This document shows positions 1 to 6,039 of a stretch of 7,898 nt of DNA, piece by piece (positions within the stretch are counted from its first letter, which is position 1; each line of letters begins with the position of its first letter). The position numbers were made by a program, and so were the translations under genes. The DNA lies in NCBI GenBank assembly GCA_023432305.1, contig JAEYUT010000210.1:1-7898 (forward strand), read 5' to 3'. The notes below the pieces were generated by a model, which saw only the letters and a program-made list of their open reading frames with translations, had not been told where the DNA came from and searched no databases. The DNA is from Actinomycetes bacterium. GTDB taxonomy: Bacteria; Actinomycetota; Actinomycetes; Actinomycetales; Microbacteriaceae.

Positions 1-135
1 CCCCGGCACACCATGGAGGTCGACTTCGACCGCTACCTCTGGTCGCTGGGACGCGAACGCCGACGCGGCCGTCGACGCGCGCAAGCGACCACCCCCGCAC
101 CCGTCACCCGCAGCACCCAGGAGCAGAGCGCATGA
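1..135 (+). CDS. C-terminal tail of an upstream gene, possibly a flavin-dependent monooxygenase (partial)
   Basis: Frame 1 is open from the window edge to TGA at 133-135, giving 44 visible residues. The tail starts PRHTMEVDFDRYLW and ends in an arginine-rich, then Ala/Thr/Pro/Ser-rich, low-complexity stretch. A PRHT-x-x-VD-(F/Y) segment near the C-terminus is something I recall from flavin-containing monooxygenases of the Baeyer-Villiger/FMO type, and such genes often sit beside an SDR gene. The match is short and no catalytic motif is in view, so the function is a guess. The stop overlaps the next start as ATGA (132-135), which indicates translational coupling with the SDR and supports this frame being coding. 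Confidence 0.6.
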   Translation, partial: PRHTMEVDFDRYLWSLGRERRRGRRRAQATTPAPVTRSTQEQSA

Positions 136-959
136 CCCGTCGCAGCCTCACCGGCCTCAGCATCGTCGTGATCGGAGGCGGGAGCGGAATCGGACGCGAA
201 ACCGCCCTCGTGCTGGCCCGCTCCGGCGCCCGCGTCGGCGTCGGCGACCGCGCAGCGGACGCCGCCTCAGCGGTTGCGGCGGAGATCTCGCCGACGACGT
301 TCTCCGCACCGGTCGACGTGACCGACCCCGCCTCCCTCGCCGCGTTCCGCGACGCCGCCGAGGGCGCGCTCGGCCCGCTCGATGCCGTCGTGTGCAGCGC
401 CGGCATCATGTGGGTCGGGCCGTTCGAGGAGGAGACCGACGCGCAGGCGCAGGCGCAGGTCGCTGTCAACCTGATGGGCGTCATCCACACCACGCGCGCC
501 TTCGCGCCGGCCATGCGAGCGCGCCGGCGCGGCCATCTGCTCATCCTCGCCTCCGCCGCATCATTCCTGCCGACACCCGGCGAGGCCACCTACGCCGCCA
601 GCAAGCACGGCGTTCTGGGTTACCTGAAGGCGGTGCGCACCGAGCTGCGGGGCTCGGGGGTGCAGATCTCCGCCATCATGCCCACCGTCGTGGCGACGCC
701 GCTTGCGGCCGGCACCTCCACCGGATCCGCCAAGATGCTGCAGCCCTCGGATGTCGCGGAGATGGTGGCGCGCACCATCCGGCGTCCGCGATTCGAGGTC
801 ATGATGCCGTGGTATCTCGGCCCCGCGAGGAAGCTGGTCGACCTGCTGCCCCAGGCCCTCAAGGACCGCGTCATGCTGGCGCTGGTCCCCGACCAGGTGC
901 GCAGTGTCGACCGCGGAGCGCGCGAGAGTTACGAGAAGGCGTCATTCGACGCGGCGTGA
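132..959 (+). CDS. short-chain dehydrogenase/reductase (SDR), NAD(P)-dependent
   Basis: A 275-residue classical SDR, of normal family length, with a Rossmann fold. The dinucleotide-binding glycine motif is GGGSGIG (residues 15-21). An acidic residue ends the second strand (D39, in GDR), which in this family usually favours NAD(H) over NADP(H). D62-V-T-D is the adenine-contacting motif, and CSAG (88-91) stands where NNAG is usual. The catalytic set is complete: N113, S141, Y154 and K158 (YAASK). The C-terminal part (about 185-275), which sets substrate choice, gives no clear substrate; the family oxidises alcohols or reduces ketones in the cytoplasm. ATG overlaps the preceding stop (ATGA), so it is probably co-transcribed and coupled with the upstream gene. 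If that gene is a monooxygenase, the pair could act in sequence on an alcohol or ketone. Its 3' end overlaps the convergent membrane-protein gene by 18 bp. Confidence 0.95.
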   Translation: MTRRSLTGLSIVVIGGGSGIGRETALVLARSGARVGVGDRAADAASAVAAEISPTTFSAPVDVTDPASLAAFRDAAEGALGPLDAVVCSAGIMWVGPFEEETDAQAQAQVAVNLMGVIHTTRAFAPAMRARRRGHLLILASAASFLPTPGEATYAASKHGVLGYLKAVRTELRGSGVQISAIMPTVVATPLAAGTSTGSAKMLQPSDVAEMVARTIRRPRFEVMMPWYLGPARKLVDLLPQALKDRVMLALVPDQVRSVDRGARESYEKASFDAA

Positions 960-1625
960 GCGCCACCAGACCGAGCGGCGCAGACCGGCACTCGAGCTGA
1001 CGCGCATCCGCGTGCGCGCCTCCCAGATCGTCTGCGCACCGCACCAGGCCAGGTACACAGCGACCGCCAGCGAGCCGGCACGATCCAGCCAGTGCGCGAT
1101 ATCCGAACCCGGCGCGATGACCACCGAGAGCAGCGCGCCGGTGACGCATGCGTCCACGAGGGTCTTCGCGCGGTAGAGCCGGGCCTGCACGCGCATGATC
1201 GCATGGGGCTCGCGGCGGTTCAGCCGCGTGTACCTGAGCCAGAACGCGCCGTTGGCGATGACCCCCAGAATGGCGATCGCGAGGCCCGGGATCACGTTCC
1301 CGTGGGCGCGATCCTCCGACGCCAGTGCCAGAAGCACCATGAATGCCGCGGCCACGCACATCATCGTTCCGACGAAGGCGTTGGAGATCCTCTCCAGCCT
1401 CTCCGCTTTCGGAGTGCCGAGAGCGCCCTCACGCGCCGTTACTCGGAAGACCGCGAACGACGCGATGATCGCCAGCAGCTCCGCAGTGCGACGCACGAAA
1501 TCCGCCACCTGGGTGGAGCTGTGCCCGGCAAGCAGACCCAGGCCCACGACGAGAGGACCGGTGGAGCTCAGCAGCACCGACAGCAGCAGCGTCCTGGCGC
1601 CGGAGCGCGCGGCACCGTCAGACAC
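942..1625 (-). CDS. six-helix membrane protein, divergent cation diffusion facilitator-like (putative cation transporter)
   Basis: About 227 residues from a GTG start. Six hydrophobic segments lie near residues 12-33, 46-62, 83-103, 110-131, 156-171 and 183-201. The topology and the last three helices (ANGAFWLRYTR, then a YRAKTLVDAC segment, then AGSLAVAVYLAWCG) resemble the membrane part of CDF metal exporters. Two differences stand out. The His/Asp metal-site pairs of helices 2 and 5 are not intact: helix 5 keeps Asp158 but the usual His position is Lys or Ala. The cytoplasmic C-terminal domain of about 90 residues is also missing, and the protein ends in a basic tail. Metal transport is therefore uncertain. 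The frame stays open upstream to an ATG at 1967, but that extension overlaps the divergent gene and lacks helices. GTG at 1625 was chosen because GGGGG lies 7 nt upstream and the helices start soon after; GTG at 1655 is an alternative. Confidence 0.75.
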   Translation of the reverse strand: MSDGAARSGARTLLLSVLLSSTGPLVVGLGLLAGHSSTQVADFVRRTAELLAIIASFAVFRVTAREGALGTPKAERLERISNAFVGTMMCVAAAFMVLLALASEDRAHGNVIPGLAIAILGVIANGAFWLRYTRLNRREPHAIMRVQARLYRAKTLVDACVTGALLSVVIAPGSDIAHWLDRAGSLAVAVYLAWCGAQTIWEARTRMRVSSSAGLRRSVWWRSRRVE

Positions 1626-1672
1626 TCGACCGACCCCCAGGAACTCGAACCGCACCGAACCAGCGCAGACGG

Positions 1673-1681
1673 AACATATCA
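1673..1681 (-). promoter_or_regulatory. candidate extended -10 element for the CDF-like gene
   Basis: On the minus strand this reads TGATATGTT, an extended -10 (TG-n-TATGTT) that fits the TAnnnT actinobacterial pattern. It would start transcription near 1666 and leave a leader of about 40 nt before the GTG at 1625. No clear -35 element is visible at the normal spacing. Confidence 0.4.
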
Positions 1682-1736
1682 CCCAGCTGCGCCGCAAGGA
1701 TCGCCGCCGACCCACGCGGCAGGAGGGTCGAAAGCG

Positions 1737-1756
1737 CGCGGGACTTTGTGCCCTCC
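1737..1756. promoter_or_regulatory. DosR/DevR-like operator upstream of the small membrane protein
   Basis: The core GGGACTTTGTGCCC (1740-1753) matches the remembered DosR core GGGACTWWAGTCCC at 11 of 14 positions. The left half is perfect, and the right half is TGCCC instead of GTCCC. It lies about 63 bp before the ATG at 1816. If the hexamer CACTCT at 1776-1781 acts as a weak -10, the palindrome centre falls at -41.5 from a start at 1788. No regulator gene is in the window, so the factor is inferred only from the motif. Confidence 0.4.
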
Positions 1757-1815
1757 GCGACGACCGCGACTGCGCCACTCTGAAGCAGCACGACAGCCAC
1801 TCGGAGAGGGAACGA

Positions 1816-2190
1816 ATGGAACGCGAGCGATCCGGCGCCGCCGCAGCGAGCGGTCCGGCGCGTGTCGCACTCGTCATCAGCCACCTCTTCGTGGCGCTCA
1901 CCGCATGCGCGGGAGGTGCGGCGCTCATCGTCGGCGCACTCGTCCCGGATGCCGACACCGCGATCACGCCGCCGCCGAGCTACCTCGCGGGGAGCCCGTT
2001 CGATTCGCACCTCGGACCCGGGCTGATCCTCGCCGTCGTGCTGGGAGGGATCCACCTCGCGGCGGCAGTCGTGCAGCTGAGACGGTCGCGACTGGCGCCG
2101 GCGGCGTCGGCGATCGCCGGATTCGGAACACTGATCTGGATCTTCGTCCAGATGGTCTACATCCCGTTCAGCTGGCTCCAGGCGGTGTAA
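1816..2190 (+). CDS. small membrane protein truncated by an in-frame TAA (likely nonsense-mutated)
   Basis: 124 residues from an ATG with a strong ribosome binding site (GGAGAGGG, 5 nt spacing). After a short polar N-terminus there are three hydrophobic helices, near residues 16-42, 70-88 and 96-122. The AGSPF and PGLILAVVLGG motifs and the ending SWLQAV recall a common family of unnamed four-helix actinobacterial membrane proteins of about 130-150 residues. In that family, from memory, the third helix is followed by LQ-x-x-YFG-x-G and a fourth helix. Here TAA stands exactly where the Tyr codon would be. The same frame then continues 28 more codons, encoding that fourth helix and a polar tail, to TGA at 2275-2277. 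A single TAC or TAT to TAA change explains this. The molecular function is unknown. A DosR-like box lies upstream, and the gene converges on PEP synthase. Confidence 0.8.
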   Translation: MERERSGAAAASGPARVALVISHLFVALTACAGGAALIVGALVPDADTAITPPPSYLAGSPFDSHLGPGLILAVVLGGIHLAAAVVQLRRSRLAPAASAIAGFGTLIWIFVQMVYIPFSWLQAV

Positions 2191-2277
2191 TTCGGAATCG
2201 GGCTCGCCGTGATCGGGCTCGTGCTGCTGCAGCTCGAGATCCTCCCGCGCAGGCAGCCGGACTCAGACGCGCGCTGA
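2188..2277 (+). pseudogene. orphaned 3' segment of the small membrane protein gene after the TAA
   Basis: Directly after TAA (2188-2190) the same frame reads FGIGLAVIGLVLLQLEI, then a basic and acidic tail, to TGA at 2275-2277. By my count 26 of these 28 codons end in G or C, the same bias as the true genes here, so the segment has been under coding selection until recently. It has no start codon with a ribosome binding site of its own. With it, the intact gene would be 1816-2277, 153 residues and four helices. Its end overlaps the end of the convergent PEP synthase gene by 15 bp. Confidence 0.75.
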
Positions 2278-4686
2278 TGTGTCGGCACGCTGCGGCGCGG
2301 AATCGGATGCTCTCCGCGCTTCAGCTCGGGCCACATGCTCAGCCGTTCGGAAGAAGCTGTCGGGGTTGAGCGACATGGAGTCGATGCCCTCCTCGACGAG
2401 GAACTCAGCGAACTCGGGGTGATCGCTGGGGGCCTGTCCGCAGATCCCCACCGTGATTACGGCGTCATGCGCCCCCTCGATCGCCCAGCTGACCATGCGC
2501 ATCACAGCGGGATCGCGCTCGTCGAAGACGTCAGCCAGATCGCCCGAGTCGCGATCCACACCCAGCGTGAGCTGCGTGAGATCGTTCGAGCCGATCGAGA
2601 AGCCGTCGAAACGACGAGCGAACTCCTGCGCGAGAACGACGTTCGAGGGGATCTCGCACATCATGTAGACCTTCAGGTCCTCGGAGCGCTCGAGACCCTC
2701 CTGCGCCATGATGGCGAGCACCTCATCGGCTTCGACGGTCGTCCGGCAGAACGGGATCATCACCGCGACGTTGCGGAATCCCAGTCGTTCGCGAGCCTCC
2801 CGGACGGCACGGCACTCGAGGATGAAGCCGTCTCGGTAGCGGTCATCGTGGTAGCGCGACGCGCCCCGGAACCCGATCATCGGATTCTCCTCGTCGTGTT
2901 CGAACCCCGTGCCGCCGACGAGATGGGCGTACTCGTTGGTCTTGAAGTCGCTCATCCGCAGGATCACCGGCTTCGGATGGAACGGCGCGGCGAGCTTGGC
3001 GATGCCGCGCGACAGCACGTCGACGAAGTAGTCCGCGCCGCTCGCGTAGCCGCGAGTGAGTCGCGCGATCTCCTGCCGATCCTCCACCCGATCAACGCGC
3101 TCGGGATGAGCGAGCGCCATCGGGTGCGCCCTGATCTGATCCGTGATGATGAACTCCATGCGTGCGAGTCCGACGCCGGCTGCAGGCAGTCGCCACCAGG
3201 TGAACGCCGCCGAGGGGCTGGCCACATTGACCATGAGCTTCGTCTTCGTGCTCGGGATCGAGGCGAGATCGACCTCACGGCGCTCATAGGGGAGAACGCC
3301 GTCGTACACCCGACCGATCTCATCTCCCGCGCAGCTCACCGTGACCGGCTGGCCGTCGGCGAGGACGCTCGTGGCGTCGCCGGTTCCGACGACCGCCGGA
3401 ACCCCGAGCTCCCGGCTCACGATCGCCGCGTGGCTCGTCGCCCCGCCGTGCTCGGTGATGATGCCTGCCGCGCGCGACATGATCGGCACCCAGTCCGGGT
3501 CGGTCATCTCGGTGACGAGGATCGAGCCCGGCGCGAACCTGTCGATCTCGGAGGGATGCCGGATGACGCACACCTCGCCCGTGGCGATCCCGTCTCCGAC
3601 GGCGGCCCCCTGCACCAGTACCGTGCCGTCGCCGGTCAGCTCGAACACGGTGAACGACGAGGACGCGCGTCTGCTGTGAACCGTCTCCGGGCGCGCCTGG
3701 ACGAGGAAGAGCTCCCCCGTGCGTCCGTCTTTGGCCCACTCCATATCCATGGGTCGCCCGTAGTGGTCCTGGACCAGCACCGCCCATCGCGCCAGCTGGA
3801 GGATCTCCTCATCGCCGAGCACCAGCGCGTCGCGTTCGCTCTCGGAGGTCTCGACAGTTCGCGTGCGCGAGGTCGCGCCGTCGCCGTAGATCATCTTGCG
3901 ATCCTTCGCCCCGCGTCGGCGCTCGATGATCGGGGTGAGCGTCGGATCGTCCAGCAGCGGCGTGAAGACCATGTACGTGTCCGGGTCGACGATGCCCTGC
4001 ACGACCAGCTCACCGAGCCCCCACGCGGCGCTGATCACGACCGCACGGGGGAAGCCGCTCTCGGTGTCGATGGAGAACATCACCCCCGAGGCGCCCACAT
4101 CGGAGCGCACCATGCGCTGGATGCCGATGGACAGCGCCACCTCCACGTCATCGAAGCCCTTGAGCTGGCGGTAGGCGATGGCGCGATCGGTGAACAGCGA
4201 TGCGTAGCAGCGCCGGCAGGCGTCCAGCAGCTGCTCCACCCCGACGACGTTCAGGAACGACTCCTGCTGTCCCGCGAAGCTCGCGTCGGGAAGGTCCTCC
4301 GCGGTGGCGCTGCTTCGGACCGCCACCGCGGGGTCCCTCTCCCCTGATTCCTCCCCCAGCTTCCGGTATGCGTCGGCGATCTCCTCCGCAAGCACCGGGG
4401 GCATCTCCGCGTGCAGGAACGCCTCACGAATCGCGTTCCCGGCCGTACGCAGAGACGAGCGACCGGCGCGACGAGCGTCGAGGCGGTCCCTGATCACGGT
4501 GTCGAGGCCGTTGTGCCGAACGAACTCGCGGTACGCCTCCGCCGTGGTCGCGAATCCGTCGGGCACCCGCACTCCCTCTGCCGAGAGGCCCGAGATCATC
4601 TCGCCGAGCGAGGCGTTCTTTCCGCCGACCCGCGGAACGTCCGCGACACCCAGAGAGTCGAACCAGAGCACTCGTGCATCGTCCAT
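2263..4686 (-). CDS. ppsA: phosphoenolpyruvate synthase (pyruvate, water dikinase)
   Basis: An 807-residue cytoplasmic enzyme, similar in length to E. coli PpsA. It converts pyruvate, ATP and water to PEP, AMP and phosphate, feeding gluconeogenesis from pyruvate or lactate. The N-terminal ATP-grasp domain (about 8-335) has GGKNASLGEMI, VRSSATAEDLP and FAGQQ. The swivelling phosphohistidine domain has GGATSHAAI with catalytic His419 (codon at 3430-3432). The preceding Thr417 matches the E. coli site phosphorylated by the PpsR regulatory kinase. The C-terminal barrel has GSNDLTQL and GICGQAPSDHP with the active-site Cys749. The start is chosen at ATG 4684-4686: it gives the family's usual short lead before LWFDSLG, and a TACGGT hexamer lies exactly at -12 to -7 from it, as in a leaderless transcript. 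A GTG at 4732-4734 would add 16 residues but has no clear ribosome binding site and overlaps a likely operator. It is last of three minus-strand genes and may be transcribed both from its own promoter and by readthrough. Confidence 0.96.
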   Translation of the reverse strand: MDDARVLWFDSLGVADVPRVGGKNASLGEMISGLSAEGVRVPDGFATTAEAYREFVRHNGLDTVIRDRLDARRAGRSSLRTAGNAIREAFLHAEMPPVLAEEIADAYRKLGEESGERDPAVAVRSSATAEDLPDASFAGQQESFLNVVGVEQLLDACRRCYASLFTDRAIAYRQLKGFDDVEVALSIGIQRMVRSDVGASGVMFSIDTESGFPRAVVISAAWGLGELVVQGIVDPDTYMVFTPLLDDPTLTPIIERRRGAKDRKMIYGDGATSRTRTVETSESERDALVLGDEEILQLARWAVLVQDHYGRPMDMEWAKDGRTGELFLVQARPETVHSRRASSSFTVFELTGDGTVLVQGAAVGDGIATGEVCVIRHPSEIDRFAPGSILVTEMTDPDWVPIMSRAAGIITEHGGATSHAAIVSRELGVPAVVGTGDATSVLADGQPVTVSCAGDEIGRVYDGVLPYERREVDLASIPSTKTKLMVNVASPSAAFTWWRLPAAGVGLARMEFIITDQIRAHPMALAHPERVDRVEDRQEIARLTRGYASGADYFVDVLSRGIAKLAAPFHPKPVILRMSDFKTNEYAHLVGGTGFEHDEENPMIGFRGASRYHDDRYRDGFILECRAVREARERLGFRNVAVMIPFCRTTVEADEVLAIMAQEGLERSEDLKVYMMCEIPSNVVLAQEFARRFDGFSIGSNDLTQLTLGVDRDSGDLADVFDERDPAVMRMVSWAIEGAHDAVITVGICGQAPSDHPEFAEFLVEEGIDSMSLNPDSFFRTAEHVARAEARRASDSAPQRADTSARV

Positions 4687-4692
4687 GGCGTG

Positions 4693-4698
4693 ACCGTA
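4693..4698 (-). promoter_or_regulatory. candidate -10 element of PEP synthase (leaderless)
   Basis: On the minus strand this reads TACGGT, matching TAnnnT. It sits 6 nt before the ATG at 4686, so a transcript would start at the A of ATG. Leaderless mRNAs are common in actinobacteria. No Shine-Dalgarno sequence precedes this ATG, which fits. Confidence 0.45.
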
Positions 4699-4719
4699 CG
4701 TTTCGACACGCCACCGGTA

Positions 4720-4735
4720 GGTGACATTGGTCACA
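4720..4735. promoter_or_regulatory. CRP/GlxR-like or DosR-like operator of PEP synthase
   Basis: On the minus strand it reads TGTGACCAATGTCACC: TGTGA-N6-TCACc, 9 of 10 fixed positions of the CRP/GlxR site. The inner 14 bp, GTGAC-CAAT-GTCAC, is a perfect 5-bp inverted repeat and also matches the DosR core at 10 of 14 positions. Its centre (4727.5) lies at -41.5 from a start at 4686, the position of a class II activator site. Which regulator family binds cannot be decided from sequence alone. Confidence 0.5.
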
Positions 4736-4749
4736 ACCGGTCTGCACTC

Positions 4750-5220
4750 TCACACATACGGGATGCGCTCGGACCCGAGACGAAACACCCGCCCTGTCAC
4801 GTTCGACGTCGTGATCCTCACCCACCGGAGCTTGGTGGTCGCCGTCCACGGGTGAAGCGGAAGCGACTCCGCCTCATCGATCTCGCCCGGACTGTCGAGC
4901 TGCTGGGCGGTTCCCGTCGCCACCACGCTCATCGCGGCGCGACCGTCGTCGTCGACGACATCGATCTCCAGCGCGACCTCGGGGTGCTCGGTCAGTGCTG
5001 TCAGCTTGCCACCCGGAGGTGTCCGGAAGTAGATGCGCGTGCCGTCCACCGTGAAGTTGATGGGGTAGATCATCGGTCCGTTCGGGCCCGTGACAGCGAG
5101 CCGGCCGAATACAGCGGCCTCGAGAAGGTCCCAGCACCGATTCTCCGTGAGCTCTCCGTCAGACCCGTGGACCTCCGCGCGTCGGAGCATCTCGGCAGCT
5201 GTGATGACGTGGTGAGACAT
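4750..5220 (-). CDS. pyridoxamine 5'-phosphate oxidase-like FMN-binding protein
   Basis: 156 residues with the split-barrel flavin-binding fold of the PNPOx-related family. Visible signature parts are an N-terminal helix with CWDLLEAAVFGRLAV (29-43), then IYPINFTVDGTRIYFRT (51-67), then GGKLTAL (70-76), whose Arg66/Thr67 and Lys72 are placed to contact the flavin phosphate. EIDVVDD and SVVATGTAQQL follow, and PW near 124-125. True PNPOx enzymes of vitamin B6 synthesis are longer with a different C-terminus, so this is probably an F420-, FMN- or haem-using redox or stress protein rather than PdxH. Relatives of this type occur in actinobacterial dormancy clusters. ATG is preceded by AAGGAGAG about 7 nt upstream. 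It follows the BON gene by only 27 bp and precedes the PEP synthase ATG by 63 bp, which suggests an operon with the BON gene. Confidence 0.92.
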   Translation of the reverse strand: MSHHVITAAEMLRRAEVHGSDGELTENRCWDLLEAAVFGRLAVTGPNGPMIYPINFTVDGTRIYFRTPPGGKLTALTEHPEVALEIDVVDDDGRAAMSVVATGTAQQLDSPGEIDEAESLPLHPWTATTKLRWVRITTSNVTGRVFRLGSERIPYV

Positions 5221-5247
5221 GGTGTCGCTCTCCTTCTTCCTGCCCGA

Positions 5248-5913
5248 TCAGGGCTGGCGGACGGTGATCCTGTTGTCGACGTGCGTCACATGCGGGGAGG
5301 CCCACGCCGCCTGAGCGGCCTGGATCCTCTCCGCCGCCGACCGCACCGTGCCCTCCAGCGTGATCTCCGTTCCTGAGACGCTGACCCGGATGTTGCGTGC
5401 GTCGAGCTGGGCGTTCCGCACGAGCGCCCACGTGATCATCTCCTTGGCGTTGGACGCCGAGGGCCGTGCGGACAGAGTGATCTCATTGACGACGCTCCGC
5501 ACGCCGACGAGATACTGCACCGCCTTCTCCGCCGCACGACGCTGGTAGTCCCACTCGACCTCCCCGCGGAGCACGACGTCGTGTCCTGCGACCGTCGCGT
5601 GCACGCTGTCCGGGACATTGCTGGCGGCCTCGAGCGCCCGCTCGACGCTCCGCGCGACATCCGTCTCCGTGACGAGCCATGGCTGCTTCGGGTGCACCGA
5701 GAGGTTGTCGACGACGGCACGAACGCCCTTAACCCGCAGTGCTGCACGATATGCCGCGAGACGCTCCCCAAGGCTTCCGACCTCGCCGGAGAGCGTGACG
5801 GAGCCATCCGCGACCGCGACTCCGATCCCCGCGGCGTCGACTTCCGGAGTCCACTCCAGCTCGTCGCGCACAAGCGATTGGACATCGAGATCCGTATCCG
5901 CTGGGATGCTCAT
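5248..5913 (-). CDS. triple BON-domain protein
   Basis: 221 residues made of three BON domains near residues 8-74, 84-148 and 154-218. Each has the alpha-beta pattern with a central glycine: GSVTLSGEV with VVDNLSV, HDVVLRGEV with VVNEITL, and TEITLEGTV with VDNRITV. BON domains are about 60-residue modules thought to bind phospholipid or other ligands; E. coli OsmY has two. There is no signal peptide or lipobox, so unlike OsmY this protein should be cytoplasmic or at the inner membrane face. ATG has a very strong ribosome binding site (AGGAGG on the minus strand, plus-strand 5918-5923, 4 nt spacing). It is first of the minus-strand cluster and divergent from the P-type ATPase. Single and triple BON proteins commonly sit beside universal stress, Hsp20 and dormancy genes in actinobacteria. 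The exact ligand is unknown. Confidence 0.94.
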   Translation of the reverse strand: MSIPADTDLDVQSLVRDELEWTPEVDAAGIGVAVADGSVTLSGEVGSLGERLAAYRAALRVKGVRAVVDNLSVHPKQPWLVTETDVARSVERALEAASNVPDSVHATVAGHDVVLRGEVEWDYQRRAAEKAVQYLVGVRSVVNEITLSARPSASNAKEMITWALVRNAQLDARNIRVSVSGTEITLEGTVRSAAERIQAAQAAWASPHVTHVDNRITVRQP

Positions 5914-5972
5914 CGCTCCTCCTCTCCGCGAGCCTGCCCATACGTTCGCGGGTTCGCCGAGCGCCGCATGGG

Positions 5973-5978
5973 CACATA
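5973..5978 (-). promoter_or_regulatory. candidate -10 element of the BON operon
   Basis: On the minus strand this reads TATGTG within GACTATGTGCC. It is the best -10-like hexamer between the operator cluster and the BON gene, and would start transcription near 5966. The DosR-like box would then centre near -38.5, less ideal than for the divergent ATPase. Confidence 0.3.
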
Positions 5979-5993
5979 GTCACATCGAGTGAC
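5979..5993. promoter_or_regulatory. GTCAC-N5-GTGAC inverted repeat beside the DosR-like box
   Basis: GTCAC ATCGA GTGAC is a perfect 5-bp inverted repeat. A further GTGAC copy begins at 5998, 9 bp after the previous one and forming one arm of the neighbouring box. The clustering suggests a second binding site or an extended operator. It overlaps the promoter zone expected for the BON operon. Confidence 0.35.
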
Positions 5994-5994
5994 C

Positions 5995-6014
5995 GAAGTG
6001 ACTTTCGTCCCGAG
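5995..6014. promoter_or_regulatory. DosR/DevR-like operator between the BON operon and the ATPase
   Basis: On the minus strand the core (6011 to 5998) is GGGACGAAAGTCAC, 12 of 14 positions of GGGACTWWAGTCCC, preceded by TC as in the longer consensus. The centre, 6004.5, lies at -41.5 from a start at 6046 on the plus strand. A single box between divergent stress genes could serve both directions. Confidence 0.45.
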
Positions 6015-6033
6015 TCGGAGTCGCGAGAGCACC

Positions 6034-6039
6034 GAATCT
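6034..6039 (+). promoter_or_regulatory. candidate -10 element of the P-type ATPase
   Basis: GAATCT has only the A at position 2 and the T at position 6 of the TAnnnT pattern. It would place transcription start at 6046, with the DosR-like box at -41.5 and a leader of 69 nt before the GTG at 6115. A poor -10 is expected for an activator-dependent promoter, but the match is weak. Confidence 0.3.

Larger units (their letters stand above)
1626..1815. other. divergent intergenic promoter region
   Basis: These 190 bp separate two divergent membrane-protein genes. Although frames are open across it on both strands, I see no convincing gene here. It holds a candidate extended -10 for the minus-strand gene, a DosR-like 14-bp imperfect palindrome at 1740-1753, and the ribosome binding site of the plus-strand gene (GGAGAGGG at 1803-1810, 5 nt before ATG). 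Confidence 0.6.

Noticed and set aside
1626..1967. N-terminal extension of the CDF-like gene to an ATG at 1967 (341 residues in total)
   Set aside because: The extension is Arg/Ser/Ala-rich without helices, overlaps the well-supported plus-strand gene starting at 1816, and carries no ribosome binding site that beats the GTG at 1625.
2335..4347. Long plus-strand open frame (670 codons) opposite PEP synthase
   Set aside because: It is the antisense shadow of ppsA in GC-rich DNA. The translated text is rich in Arg, His, Asp and Ala with no domain pattern, while the other strand has every PEP synthase motif.
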